NCBI RefSeq assembly: GCF_900198405.1
Contig: NZ_FZMR01000028.1
Location: 1-42,083, forward strand
Length of the DNA stretch: 42,083 nt
Reading direction: 5' to 3'
From: Helicobacter cetorum
Lineage (GTDB): Bacteria > Campylobacterota > Campylobacteria > Campylobacterales > Helicobacteraceae
The first letter of the stretch is position 1. Every line of letters starts with the position of its first letter. This document shows, piece by piece, positions 9,011 to 17,392 of this stretch. The notes beneath the pieces are model-generated. The model ran no database searches. It worked only from the letters and a program-made list of their open reading frames with translations, and was not told where the DNA came from. A program made the translations under genes and the position numbers.

Positions 9011-11343
9011 ATTTAAAAAAACTTTTTTCACAAAAAGCCCCCCTATTTGTCTTTAGCTCTACAAGGCGTTTAAAAAACTTCTATTTAGAGCAAGGCGAAG
9101 GGTTTTTGGATAATGCCATGAGCATGGGGAGCTTTTTTGAACAAGCTTTTTATATTCCTAATAAAAAGAAAATTCCAAAAAGCGTGCGTCAAATTTTAAT
9201 GATAGACACCATTAAAGAAATCACTAGAGAAAAAAGCACTATGCTTGAAGGGCTTTTGCTTTTTGAAAATAGCTTTTTGGGATACTTAGAAAGCACTTCT
9301 TTTTTATTTGATTTATTTGATGAATTAAGTTCGGCTAATATTGAGCTTAATAAAATTTCTCTTAAAGACACTTACTTAGATTACGAACAGCATTTAGAAG
9401 TCTTAGAGATGATTTATCAACGCTATGTCAAAAAGCTAGAAAAACTAGGGTTTTATGACAAAATTATGCAAGAAAAACCAACAATTCTAAAAGAATTTTT
9501 CACTCATTTTTCATCAATTGAATGGCATTTAGACGGCTTTATGAGTGTTTTTGAAAGGCAATGCTTATTAGAAGTTGCTCAATTAGTGCCTATCACTTTA
9601 CACATTACTTGCGATAAATACAATCAAAAATTTTTAGAATTTTTAAATTTAGATTTAGAAATAGATTGTGATTATTCTATAGATTTTAAAAGTCAAAAAA
9701 TCCTTTCTAAGACTTCTAATGATAAACAAATAAAGCCACGCCTTTATGCAAACTCTAGTTTCTTAAAACAAAGTGCCTTGATTTTACAAACCATAGAAGA
9801 GTATTTACAAAAAAATAACGACCCTAATAAAATGGCAATTATCACGCCTAATGCTGAATTTTTACCCTTTTTAAAACTCTTAGACAAGCATAATAATTTA
9901 AATTTCGCTATGGGCTTAGGGGCTAAAAATTGCCCTTATTACACAGAGCTTACTAACGAATTAGAAAAATTAGAAGAAAGTGATTTTAATAATGATTTAA
10001 CTCCCTTAGAAAATTTAGAAAATCTCACGCTCTTTCTTTTAGAAAAACAAAGCTCCAAAGAACGCACCTTATTAAAAGAAACGCATTCTAAAATCATGCA
10101 CCATTATCATCTGCTACAAAATACGCTTAAAAACTATCGTTTTAAAGATTTATTGCGTTTGTATTTACAAGAATTTGAAGAGAATTATCGCCTAGATGAT
10201 TCTAGTGGGGGTAAGGTGCGTGTTATGGATACCTTAGAGACAAGGGGCATGCATTTTGATAAAATTGTTGTCGCTGATTTTAATGAAGCTTGTGTGCCTA
10301 ATCTTAAAGATTGCGATTTGTTTTTAAACTCTACTTTAAGAAAATCACTCAATCTCCCCACTTTATTAGACAAGAAAAATTTACAAAAACACTACTACTA
10401 CCAGCTCTTTAAAAACTCTAAAGAAATTGTGCTTTCTTATATAGAGAGTGAGACTTCAAAAGTCTCTAGCATGCTTTTGGAATTAGATTTGAATTTAGAG
10501 CCTATAAAAGACGCTTACACGCTTTTTGCAAAAAATACTCTTAAAGCCTATCAAGAAGAAGAAATCATTGACACTATTGCTAAAGATTTTTGCTTTAGTG
10601 CTAGCTCACTAAATACTTTTCTAACTTGTAAGCGTCGTTTCTATTACCACTATATTAAACAATTTAGAGAAAGCCCTAAAGAAGAAAATAATAGTGCTGT
10701 GGGTAGCTTACTCCATGAGTTGTTAAAAGTGGCGTATGAAGACAACAAAAGCCCCCATTTATTAGAAGAAAGGCTTACTCAACTATTAGAAACAAGAGAA
10801 AATACCACTTCTAAAGAGCGTTTAGACACTCTTGTAGCGATTAAAAAAATCCAAGCTTTTTATATTAAAGAGCAACAACGCTTTAATGAAAAAATCAATA
10901 TCCTTGAGCTTGAAAAAGGCTTTGAAACAACTATTGATGGCATTACTTTTAAAGGACGCATAGATAGAATTGATAAAGAGATTACTAATCATATTATTTT
11001 ATTAGACTACAAATTTAAAAGCGATTTAAAACTAGACAACATGAGCGAAAAACAAAGAAACAGCTTAAGCCCCACAGAAATCGCTCAAACTAGCACAGAT
11101 TATCAAATGGCAATTTATGTATATGCTCTTAAAAACTTAGGTTACAAAGAGCCCATAAAGGCATTTTTTTATGATTTAAGAAAGGGCGAGCTAAAAGAAG
11201 AAGAAGAGCTAATTTTACAAGCTAAAATGGCATATTTAGATGACACTCTGATTCCCCTACTCAAGCAAGAAATCTCTTTTTCTAAAACTTTAGAAACCAA
11301 AGCTTGTGGATTTTGCTCTTTTAAAGATATGTGTAATCAATGA
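9007..11343 (+). CDS. addB: AddB-type subunit of the AddAB recombination helicase-nuclease
   Basis: A 778-residue protein of the H. pylori HP1089 slot. The C-terminal third is a PD-(D/E)XK RecB-like nuclease: GSLLHELLK with its motif His, IDRIDKE, then LDYKFKSD with Asp667 and Lys669, and a downstream QMAIYVYAL helix. Four cysteines at 541, 767, 770 and 776 form the 4Fe-4S staple that brackets such nuclease domains. The N-terminal half has no obvious Walker A, so it probably lacks ATPase function. With AddA it would process double-strand breaks for RecA. ATGA overlaps join it to tkt before and ftsK after. AddA is not in the window. Confidence 0.9.
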   Translation: MNLKKLFSQKAPLFVFSSTRRLKNFYLEQGEGFLDNAMSMGSFFEQAFYIPNKKKIPKSVRQILMIDTIKEITREKSTMLEGLLLFENSFLGYLESTSFLFDLFDELSSANIELNKISLKDTYLDYEQHLEVLEMIYQRYVKKLEKLGFYDKIMQEKPTILKEFFTHFSSIEWHLDGFMSVFERQCLLEVAQLVPITLHITCDKYNQKFLEFLNLDLEIDCDYSIDFKSQKILSKTSNDKQIKPRLYANSSFLKQSALILQTIEEYLQKNNDPNKMAIITPNAEFLPFLKLLDKHNNLNFAMGLGAKNCPYYTELTNELEKLEESDFNNDLTPLENLENLTLFLLEKQSSKERTLLKETHSKIMHHYHLLQNTLKNYRFKDLLRLYLQEFEENYRLDDSSGGKVRVMDTLETRGMHFDKIVVADFNEACVPNLKDCDLFLNSTLRKSLNLPTLLDKKNLQKHYYYQLFKNSKEIVLSYIESETSKVSSMLLELDLNLEPIKDAYTLFAKNTLKAYQEEEIIDTIAKDFCFSASSLNTFLTCKRRFYYHYIKQFRESPKEENNSAVGSLLHELLKVAYEDNKSPHLLEERLTQLLETRENTTSKERLDTLVAIKKIQAFYIKEQQRFNEKINILELEKGFETTIDGITFKGRIDRIDKEITNHIILLDYKFKSDLKLDNMSEKQRNSLSPTEIAQTSTDYQMAIYVYALKNLGYKEPIKAFFYDLRKGELKEEEELILQAKMAYLDDTLIPLLKQEISFSKTLETKACGFCSFKDMCNQ

Positions 11344-13958
11344 AATCTAAAAAACTCTATTTAGCTTTAATCATAGGGGTCATATTAGCGTTTCTGACCC
11401 TATCTTCATGGCTAGGTAATAGCGGATTAGTGGGGCGTTTTGGAATGTGGTTTGCTACGCTTAATAAAGAATATTTTGGGTATCTTTCATTCATTAACTT
11501 ACCCTACTTAGCATTCATTTTGTTTCTTTTGTATAAAACCAAAAACCCCCTTACAGAAATTGTTTTAGAAAAAACTTTGGGGCATTTATTAGGAATTTTA
11601 TCCTTATTGCTTCTACAATCTAGTTTTTTTAATCAAGGTGAAATCGGCAATAGTGTGTGCTTATTTTTACGCCCCCTTATAGGCAATTTTGGCATTGATA
11701 TGCTTATTTTTTTAATGGCACTAATTTCTTATCTCATTTTGTTTAAATTACCCTCAAAAAGCGTTTTTACGCCCTATATCCTAAAGCTACAAGCCTTTTT
11801 AAAACAAGTTTATAAGCAATGTTTGCAAGCTTTTATCCCCAAAAGAGATTCGCATTTGCCCCATAGCTTAGATGAATTAGATTTACCCTCCATTGAGCCT
11901 AAAAAACCTCAAACCACAAAAGAAGATTTTAAAGCACCTAATGAGCCTCAAGAACCTTTAAATAACGACCCTCTCATCGCCATTCCTACCCCATATAATA
12001 GCACCTTAAACACTTTAGAACCCCCAAAAGGCTCGGTTGAAATCTCTTCTAATGCCCCTACTGATTTTGTGATTTATCCTAATAGAAACAAGCTTATTGA
12101 AAAAGATTACGAATTGGCAGAAAACCAAGTCAAACAAGTTATCCACCCAACTATCCCAAAGGCTCAAACTAACCCAACGCACATGCCACAAGAAAATAAG
12201 ACAGAAGAGACAAGCCTTAGAGAAAAAGAAACAAACCCTAAAGAAGAAACTACATTACTTAAAACTTCGCTTGAAGAAGAAAAGCATCAAAAAGTTACAC
12301 AGAGCAATGAAACTAAAAGCGATACCATTATAAACACCTTAGAAGAAACCCCTAAAAATTCCAAAGAAGAAGAATTGAAACAACCCATCCTAATAGAAAC
12401 CCAAAAAGAAGAAGGAGAAATACAAGAAACCCCAAATATAACTAACGAGCAAGAGCCAATCACAGAAAGCACCAACACTTCCAAAAAACATGTTTTAATC
12501 ACAGAGCTAAGTGAAAATAAAGAAATGCTAGACGCCCTAGATTATAATGAAAAAATAGAAAAGCCAAAAGATTACGAACTTCCCTCTATAACCTTGCTAA
12601 ATAAAATCCTCACACAATCCATTTCGCTAGATGAAAACGAAATTGACCAAAAAATCCAAGATTTACTCTCTAAGCTTCGCACCTTTAAAATTGATGGCGA
12701 TATTGTGCGCACCTATTCAGGCCCTATCGTTACCACCTTTGAATTTCGTCCAGCCCCCAATGTGAAAGTGAGTCGCATTTTAGGCTTGAGCGATGATTTA
12801 GCGATGACTTTATGTGCGGAATCTATTCGTATCCAAGCCCCTATTAAGGGTAAAGATGTAGTCGGCATTGAAATTCCTAACTCTCAAAGCCAAATCATTT
12901 ATCTAAGAGAGATTTTAGAAAGCGAATTGTTTCAAAAATCTAGCTCGCCCTTAACTCTAGCTTTAGGTAAAGATATAGTAGGAAATCCTTTTATTACAGA
13001 TTTAAAAAAGCTCCCCCACCTACTTATTGCCGGCACTACAGGAAGTGGTAAAAGCGTGGGCGTGAATGCGATGATTTTATCCTTGCTCTATAAAAACCCC
13101 CCTGAACAATTAAAGCTTGTGATGATAGACCCCAAAATGGTGGAATTTAGCATTTATGCTGAAATCCCCCACTTACTCACCCCTATTATTACTGACCCTA
13201 AAAAAGCTATAGGAGCCTTGCAAAGCGTAGCCAAAGAAATGGAGCGCAGATACTCTTTAATGAGTGAATACAAGGTTAAAACCATAGATTCTTATAACGA
13301 ACAAGCTAAAAATAATGGCGTTGAAGCGTTCCCTTATTTAGTTGTTGTGATTGATGAATTAGCGGATTTAATGATGACAGGGGGTAAAGAGGCAGAATTT
13401 CCTATTGCTAGGATTGCACAAATGGGGCGAGCGAGTGGCTTACACTTAATTGTAGCGACCCAACGCCCAAGCGTAGATGTCGTAACCGGTCTTATTAAAA
13501 CCAACTTACCTTCAAGAGTGAGTTTTAGGGTAGGCACTAAAATTGATTCTAAAGTGATTTTGGATACTGAGGGTGCACAGAGTTTATTAGGAAGAGGTGA
13601 TATGCTATTCACTCCACCCGGAATCGTAGGGCTTGTAAGATTGCATGCACCTTTTGCTAGTGAAGAAGAGATTAAAAACATTGTAGATTTCATCAAGTCT
13701 CAAAGAGAAGTAGAATACGATAAAAATTTCTTATTAGAAGAATCTCGTATGCCTTTAAATGCGTCTAGCAATCAAAATGGGGATATTATGGAGAGAGCTA
13801 AAGCCGTGATTTTAGAAGAAAAAAACACTTCTACAAGCTTTTTACAACGAAAGCTAAAAATCGGCTATAACCAAGCTGCCACCATTACTGATGAACTAGA
13901 GGCTCAAGGCTTTTTATCTCCAAGAAACGCTAAGGGGAATAGAGAAATTTTGGGCTAG
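11340..13958 (+). CDS. ftsK: DNA translocase FtsK
   Basis: An 872-residue septal DNA pump. The N-terminus has about four hydrophobic membrane segments in residues 5-150. Residues from about 190 to 420 form a low-complexity Glu/Lys/Pro/Thr-rich linker. The motor domain carries Walker A GTTGSGKS at residues 565-572, Walker B VVVIDELADLM, the MGRASGLHL region and a C-terminal winged-helix gamma domain (QRKLKIGYNQAATI) that reads KOPS-type sites. It aligns chromosome dimers for resolution at division. It ends the lipoprotein-to-ftsK run and is followed by 900 bases without an intact gene; in H. pylori kgtP follows here, so synteny breaks at this point. Confidence 0.96.
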   Translation: MKSKKLYLALIIGVILAFLTLSSWLGNSGLVGRFGMWFATLNKEYFGYLSFINLPYLAFILFLLYKTKNPLTEIVLEKTLGHLLGILSLLLLQSSFFNQGEIGNSVCLFLRPLIGNFGIDMLIFLMALISYLILFKLPSKSVFTPYILKLQAFLKQVYKQCLQAFIPKRDSHLPHSLDELDLPSIEPKKPQTTKEDFKAPNEPQEPLNNDPLIAIPTPYNSTLNTLEPPKGSVEISSNAPTDFVIYPNRNKLIEKDYELAENQVKQVIHPTIPKAQTNPTHMPQENKTEETSLREKETNPKEETTLLKTSLEEEKHQKVTQSNETKSDTIINTLEETPKNSKEEELKQPILIETQKEEGEIQETPNITNEQEPITESTNTSKKHVLITELSENKEMLDALDYNEKIEKPKDYELPSITLLNKILTQSISLDENEIDQKIQDLLSKLRTFKIDGDIVRTYSGPIVTTFEFRPAPNVKVSRILGLSDDLAMTLCAESIRIQAPIKGKDVVGIEIPNSQSQIIYLREILESELFQKSSSPLTLALGKDIVGNPFITDLKKLPHLLIAGTTGSGKSVGVNAMILSLLYKNPPEQLKLVMIDPKMVEFSIYAEIPHLLTPIITDPKKAIGALQSVAKEMERRYSLMSEYKVKTIDSYNEQAKNNGVEAFPYLVVVIDELADLMMTGGKEAEFPIARIAQMGRASGLHLIVATQRPSVDVVTGLIKTNLPSRVSFRVGTKIDSKVILDTEGAQSLLGRGDMLFTPPGIVGLVRLHAPFASEEEIKNIVDFIKSQREVEYDKNFLLEESRMPLNASSNQNGDIMERAKAVILEEKNTSTSFLQRKLKIGYNQAATITDELEAQGFLSPRNAKGNREILG

Positions 13959-14036
13959 TTTTTCGCATGCTTAGATTTTTAAAACATTGCAAGAAAACAT
14001 ATTAAAAGTTGTTTTTGTATTGAATAATTTCTATAA

Positions 14037-14204
14037 AAAATTATCCAAATAAAATATTACAAATCAGTTTATCACCTTAAGCTTGAAAGCAAAATAAAAG
14101 CATTCTTTAATCAAGATTTTTACGATACCAATAATGGAAGATTAGACATGATGAGAAACAGACAAAAAACAGAATTGCTATCACTCAAAGGCAAAAAAAC
14201 CTAA
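14037..14204 (+). pseudogene. Decayed coding fragment of unknown origin
   Basis: A frame of 55 codons between stops with protein-like composition (for example FFNQDFYDTNNGRLDMM) but no upstream start codon or ribosome site. Further short protein-like pieces occur in shifted frames downstream to about 14380 (one contains RIVDKTSFADVASRKY). I do not recognise the parent. It lies exactly where the FtsK-side synteny block ends, so it may be a remnant of a gene lost during rearrangement. Chance open frames in AT-rich DNA remain possible. Confidence 0.3.
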
Positions 14205-14448
14205 CTTATGGACTTATATAAACCTTTTTTAAAAAACTAGTAATATATTGATAGCCTTATATCCTTTAACGATGGATTTTATCAATCATTGTTTTTGCTA
14301 AAGAGCAGGTTTTAGAATCGTAGATAAAACAAGCTTTGCAGATGTAGCAAGTAGAAAATACATCTAAAGAGAATGGTAATAATAAGTTCAATAATAAAAA
14401 TACATAGCGGGAATATCCAAGCAGTATGAAATTAGCCTATTAAAACTC

Positions 14449-14459
14449 TATGCTACAAT
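14449..14459 (+). promoter_or_regulatory. Extended -10 promoter for candidate small RNA
   Basis: TATGCTACAAT is an extended -10 (TATGC plus TACAAT). The same 11 bases followed by T occur at 34366-34377, upstream of a real gene, which supports a shared promoter type. No open frame with a ribosome site follows here. Confidence 0.55.
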
Positions 14460-14465
14460 TTTTAA

Positions 14466-14646
14466 GCTTACTTTTGCTTTCTATTTATTCCCAAGTAGAG
14501 CTATTTAAAAGCTCTCACCCTACTTGATGTTCTTAAGAATACCTCTAGCACTTAAAAACGCTCACCAACTCAACATCCCATCCTTACCTTACTTATATAA
14601 ACGGCTTAAAAAGTCTTAAAGATATTCTTATTTTCTTAAGTTTTTT
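14466..14646 (+). ncRNA. Candidate structured small RNA, about 180 nt
   Basis: The stretch starts about 7 bases after a strong extended -10 and ends in a hairpin plus six T. Inside, CAAGTA (14492-14497) and GAGCT (14498-14502) pair with AGCTC (14510-14514) and TACTTG (14521-14526), with a six-base asymmetric bulge. GATGTT (14526-14531) can alternatively pair with AACATC (14572-14577). No coding capacity is evident. The length is in the range of 6S RNA, but I cannot show that it is 6S or any other known family. It may equally be a leader left from the lost gene. Confidence 0.35.
14615..14646 (+). terminator. Terminator-like hairpin ending the candidate small RNA
   Basis: CTTAAAGA (14615-14622) pairs with TCTTAAG (14634-14640) as a 7-bp stem with one bulged A, followed directly by TTTTTT. 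The stem is AT-rich, so strength is doubtful. Confidence 0.4.
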
Positions 14647-14864
14647 ACGCTATTGCTGTGTTTTTGTTTGTTTTTTTATTTTAATAAAGATAAAAACTAC
14701 TAAGATGTAAGCATTTTGCAACAATTCAAAACTCTTGATTTTTGGATTCTTAAGGCTAAATCCAGATTTTTATTCTAAATAAAATATAAATCTTACTAAA
14801 AAATACTTACACAGAAAAATAAAACGTTGTGTTTTCTAATAACCCAATCATTGAAATGCTATAT

Positions 14865-15062
14865 TTAAAACTTAGGTTTTAATATTTTATGTCTATATAC
14901 TTTCATAGCTATAATAAACCCAATAAACCCACCCAAAACAGACAATATCCACAAGATTTTTTCTGGAACACGCCAGTCGCCCTTTATGGCATAATCTTTA
15001 TCCATCTTCATAACCATATAGGTTAAAATATTAATCATAAGTGCATAAATAACAACTAACAT
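14865..15062 (-). CDS. DUF1294 family small membrane protein
   Basis: A 65-residue integral membrane protein. The N-terminus is hydrophobic, then comes MDKDYAIKGDWRVPEK, a second hydrophobic helix (ILWILSVLGGFIGFII) and a C-terminal MKVYRHKILKPKF. The W-R-(I/V)-P-E-K...GG...R-H-K...KPKF pattern is the DUF1294 signature, usually seen as a short stand-alone membrane protein of unknown function. The start at 15062 has an AAGG-type site close upstream. It is on the same strand as the lysozyme cluster but 205 bases away, with a purine-rich repeat in between, so it is probably a separate unit. Confidence 0.8.
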   Translation of the reverse strand: MLVVIYALMINILTYMVMKMDKDYAIKGDWRVPEKILWILSVLGGFIGFIIAMKVYRHKILKPKF

Positions 15063-15177
15063 AACCTTACCCTTTCAGTCATACAACAATGCTTTAGCAA
15101 ACATTCTATAGAGCCATAAAAATAGTTAGTAAAAAAATAATTAATAGAAATAAAAGCGTTATTTTTTTGCTTTTTAA

Positions 15178-15196
15178 AGAGAGGGAGAGGGAGAGA
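15178..15196. repeat. Short GAGAGG-type hexamer repeat
   Basis: About three imperfect units of GAGAGG lie 116-134 bases upstream of the DUF1294 start. Short simple repeats near promoters are common phase-variation sites in Helicobacter, but three hexamers are too few to expect frequent slippage. Nothing else was found in the 205-base gap. Confidence 0.4.
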
Positions 15197-15267
15197 CAAA
15201 ATTTTGATATTAATTCTCAATATTCATTCCTTTACAAAAAATCACAAGAGATTATAACATAAAAACA

Positions 15268-15987
15268 TCACATTGAAATCAAACGATTATCTTGGAAACA
15301 AAACGCATTATCTGGTCGTTTTAAAAATTCTTGTAATAATTTTTGCCCCTCTTTAGTTCTCATTAAAGTATCTATTAAACACTCTTTAAGCTTTTTAGTC
15401 TCTTTGTTCTTATTTTCTTGTGTTAAATTATGTTCATCAAAAAATTCTGGAACAGAAGAATGTTTTTCTAGCTCAATCCCTACTTCTTTGAGTGCATCGG
15501 CTATATTGTATTTTTCTTTGCAGTAATTTTTGCAAGTGCCAAATTGTAAAAATTCCATGTTTCTTTGAGCTCTTTTTCCTACTTGAAAATAATATTTGCT
15601 CTTTTGTAATCTTTCTATGGCTAAGGAATAATTTTCATCTTCTATAGCTTTAATGAATTGCTTAAAATCAAGTAAGCCTTTTAATCCTAAGTTATAACTT
15701 AAATCTAAAATAACCATTTTTCTAACTTTATTTAAGTTTTTATACCATTCATAAGAAAGAAGCTTAGTATCATTGTTCTTTAATTCTTTAACTAAAATAA
15801 AATAAGCTTTATTTTTAGTGATATTCTTATCTTTATAATATTCATATTCTTTTTTATGAACGCTTAAATTGTAACCATAGCCAATTGTGGCATGACCTAC
15901 TTTATCGGTGTAAATTACAGATGAAAACCCCTCTGAATCCATCAGTAAAAACGAGGCTGCTAAAATCAATTTGCTAACACAAAGCAT
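15268..15987 (-). CDS. T4-type (glycoside hydrolase 24) lysozyme with signal sequence
   Basis: A 239-residue muramidase-like protein. A hydrophobic N-terminus (residues 1-16) suggests export or a signal-anchor as in SAR endolysins. The catalytic triad is clear: Glu19 (MDSEGF), Asp28 (YTDKVG) and Thr34 (HATIGYG), with the Glu-9-Asp-6-Thr spacing of phage T4 lysozyme (E11-D20-T26). A long C-terminal part beyond the lysozyme fold contains two cysteines (FGTCKNYC) and a charged helix. A site AAGGC lies 6 bases before the ATG. It follows two coiled-coil/membrane genes by 11 bases, so the three look like one operon. In H. pylori a lysozyme-like gene (HP0339) occupies the same place beyond the dprA-ruvX genes. 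It could act in wall turnover or be a domesticated phage lysis gene. Confidence 0.88.
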   Translation of the reverse strand: MLCVSKLILAASFLLMDSEGFSSVIYTDKVGHATIGYGYNLSVHKKEYEYYKDKNITKNKAYFILVKELKNNDTKLLSYEWYKNLNKVRKMVILDLSYNLGLKGLLDFKQFIKAIEDENYSLAIERLQKSKYYFQVGKRAQRNMEFLQFGTCKNYCKEKYNIADALKEVGIELEKHSSVPEFFDEHNLTQENKNKETKKLKECLIDTLMRTKEGQKLLQEFLKRPDNAFCFQDNRLISM

Positions 15988-15998
15988 TGAATGCCTTT

Positions 15999-16559
15999 TT
16001 AATTATCTTTATTGTTCTTAATTCTTAGTTCCTCTTGTTTCTTAAGAATCATTTCTTCAGTAATGTTAGAAAGTTTGTCCTTATTATGAGTATTTTCTTC
16101 TTTATGATGAATTTCTTCTTGTTTTTTTAAAATTATCTCTTCAGCGATATTAGAGAGCTTTTCTCTATGAGAGACTTTTTCATTTTTTTGACGCAAACGA
16201 GTTTTAAAATTCTCTCTTATTTGTATCTTTTTTTGGATTAATGCAAACATTTTTTTACTAAACTGATAACAATTGCGCACACTAATAACAATCACGCCCC
16301 ATTTAATCAATAAAGCGATTAAAAGCAGAATTGAAGAACTAGAAGTGTCTAATAAAAACTGACGAATATCGCTATAAACCCAAATATCTGCTAAAACAAT
16401 TAGTAAAGTAATAAAAATAGAAAATACAATACTTTTAAATCTAAAAAGCCAAGCCACTATTACAAACCCTCTAGTATGCCTATGAGCTAAAAGCCATCGC
16501 TCATTCTTTTCATTAAAAAAACCTATTAAACTTGAGATAACGCTATTTTTCTTACTCAT
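15999..16559 (-). CDS. Membrane protein with C-terminal coiled-coil tandem repeat
   Basis: A 186-residue protein of unknown function. Two hydrophobic helices (about residues 37-60 and 73-95) are followed by a basic linker and a highly charged C-terminal tail. The tail contains a tandem repeat, KLSNIAEEIILKKQEEI starting near residue 134 and KLSNITEEMILKKQEEL starting near residue 162, predicted coiled coil; the duplication is also visible in the DNA. Topology suggests a two-pass membrane anchor with a cytoplasmic or periplasmic coil. It overlaps the preceding 109-residue gene by 8 bases and precedes the lysozyme by 11, so a shared role is likely. A holin- or spanin-like role is speculation. 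Confidence 0.7.
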   Translation of the reverse strand: MSKKNSVISSLIGFFNEKNERWLLAHRHTRGFVIVAWLFRFKSIVFSIFITLLIVLADIWVYSDIRQFLLDTSSSSILLLIALLIKWGVIVISVRNCYQFSKKMFALIQKKIQIRENFKTRLRQKNEKVSHREKLSNIAEEIILKKQEEIHHKEENTHNKDKLSNITEEMILKKQEELRIKNNKDN

Positions 16560-16881
16560 CTTTGCCTTTCTCCCAGACTTCTTTGAAATGCTTTGTATTT
16601 TTTTCTTTATTTTCTTTAAATTCTTTAGCTTGAATTTGTTCTAAAAGCCTTTTTTCTTCAGCTTCAAACATGATTTTTAATTCTTCTTCATTAAAATCGC
16701 TTAATTTCATGTTTTCTTTTAATAAGCGTTTTTCTACGATTTTAACAGCTTGTTCTCTAATTTTTTGAGTTTTTTCTTTAAAAAGTGCTTGTTTAGTTTT
16801 TTGAAGTGCCTTATGAGTGTTTTCTTGTATAGAATGCCCAAAGGTATTTAAAAAATCTTTTACTTGATGCATTATTTTCAT
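16552..16881 (-). CDS. Charged coiled-coil protein, hypothetical
   Basis: A 109-residue soluble, Lys/Glu-rich protein with heptad-like spacing over most of its length, and no signal peptide or cysteine. No family recognised. The region KLSDFNEEELKIMFEAEEKRLLEQIQ could be a helical hairpin. It overlaps the next gene by 8 bases and appears to head the three-gene lysozyme cluster. GGATAA lies 5 bases before the ATG as a weak ribosome site. Confidence 0.65.
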   Translation of the reverse strand: MKIMHQVKDFLNTFGHSIQENTHKALQKTKQALFKEKTQKIREQAVKIVEKRLLKENMKLSDFNEEELKIMFEAEEKRLLEQIQAKEFKENKEKNTKHFKEVWEKGKDE

Positions 16882-16909
16882 TTTTATCCGTTTTTAAAGA
16901 TATTTTTGC

Positions 16910-16932
16910 ATAAGACTAATAAAATGTCTTAT
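16910..16932 (-). terminator. Hairpin between ruvX and the lysozyme cluster
   Basis: ATAAGAC (16910-16916) and GTCTTAT (16926-16932) form a perfect 7-bp stem with a 9-base loop, followed on the minus strand by an A/T-rich stretch. It lies 62 bases past the ruvX stop and 29 bases before the 109-residue gene, so it could be a terminator for the minus-strand min operon or an operator for the cluster. Confidence 0.35.
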
Positions 16933-16993
16933 TATCATTCTAAAAGAATACCAAACAAAAAGTTAAAACTCTCTATCAAGGATTATCTTTAAA

Positions 16994-17392
16994 CTAAAAA
17001 TTAAGTTGTTTTACATAGCGTTCTAAAATCCTACACGCACTTAATGAGTCCAAACGCCCATCTTTTTGGGCTGTCTGCTTATTCTTCCTACCCAAATACT
17101 CTAAGTCTTCATAGGCTTCTATACTAGAACCATCTTCATTGATAAAAACAATTTCGCCCTTAAAGTCTAAAAGTGCAATAAAATGCTTGATGCGAATGTT
17201 TGTATCCACATAACTTTCGCTAGGCTTACCCACCACTAGAGTTGTAACGCCCTTTTCTCTCAACAAATTGCTTAAATCCCTAGAAGCCTGATTCCTATTC
17301 TTGCGTAAAATCGGCTCTAAAGGTAAGATTATGCCTTCTAAAAGAATGGCTAAACCTATGCGTTTTAGCCCCACATCGCATGCCAAAATCAT
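16994..17392 (-). CDS. ruvX: Putative pre-16S rRNA nuclease / Holliday junction resolvase YqgF
   Basis: A 132-residue RNase H-fold protein. It starts MILACDVGLKRIG with the first catalytic Asp, contains TLVVGKP and a mid-strand acidic EDGSSIEAYEDL where most relatives have a DERxT motif, and ends with KDGRLDSLSACRIL carrying the last Asp. The family processes the 16S rRNA 5' end; a resolvase role has also been proposed. It overlaps dprA by 4 bases, as in H. pylori HP0333-HP0334. The altered DERxT motif is worth noting but may be normal for the genus. Confidence 0.85.
   Translation of the reverse strand: MILACDVGLKRIGLAILLEGIILPLEPILRKNRNQASRDLSNLLREKGVTTLVVGKPSESYVDTNIRIKHFIALLDFKGEIVFINEDGSSIEAYEDLEYLGRKNKQTAQKDGRLDSLSACRILERYVKQLNF

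Larger units (their letters stand above)
13959..14864. other. 906-base gap without an intact gene
   Basis: Between ftsK and the DUF1294 gene no complete protein gene is visible on either strand. Contents in order are the decayed coding fragment (14037-14204, with possible further pieces to about 14400), then a strong extended -10 box at 14449-14459 followed by a structured stretch ending in a terminator-like hairpin at 14615-14646, and finally about 200 bases of AT-rich DNA in which I see nothing specific. No tRNA cloverleaf or IS ends were found by eye. Confidence 0.6.

Noticed and set aside
13334-13696. Long antisense open frame inside ftsK (120 codons)
   Set aside because: Lies fully within a strongly supported gene, with no ribosome site and no recognisable motif; it is a shadow of FtsK codon use.
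13959-14864. tRNA or rRNA gene in the gap
   Set aside because: No cloverleaf arms, CCA end or T-loop consensus GTTCxAxxC found by eye on either strand.
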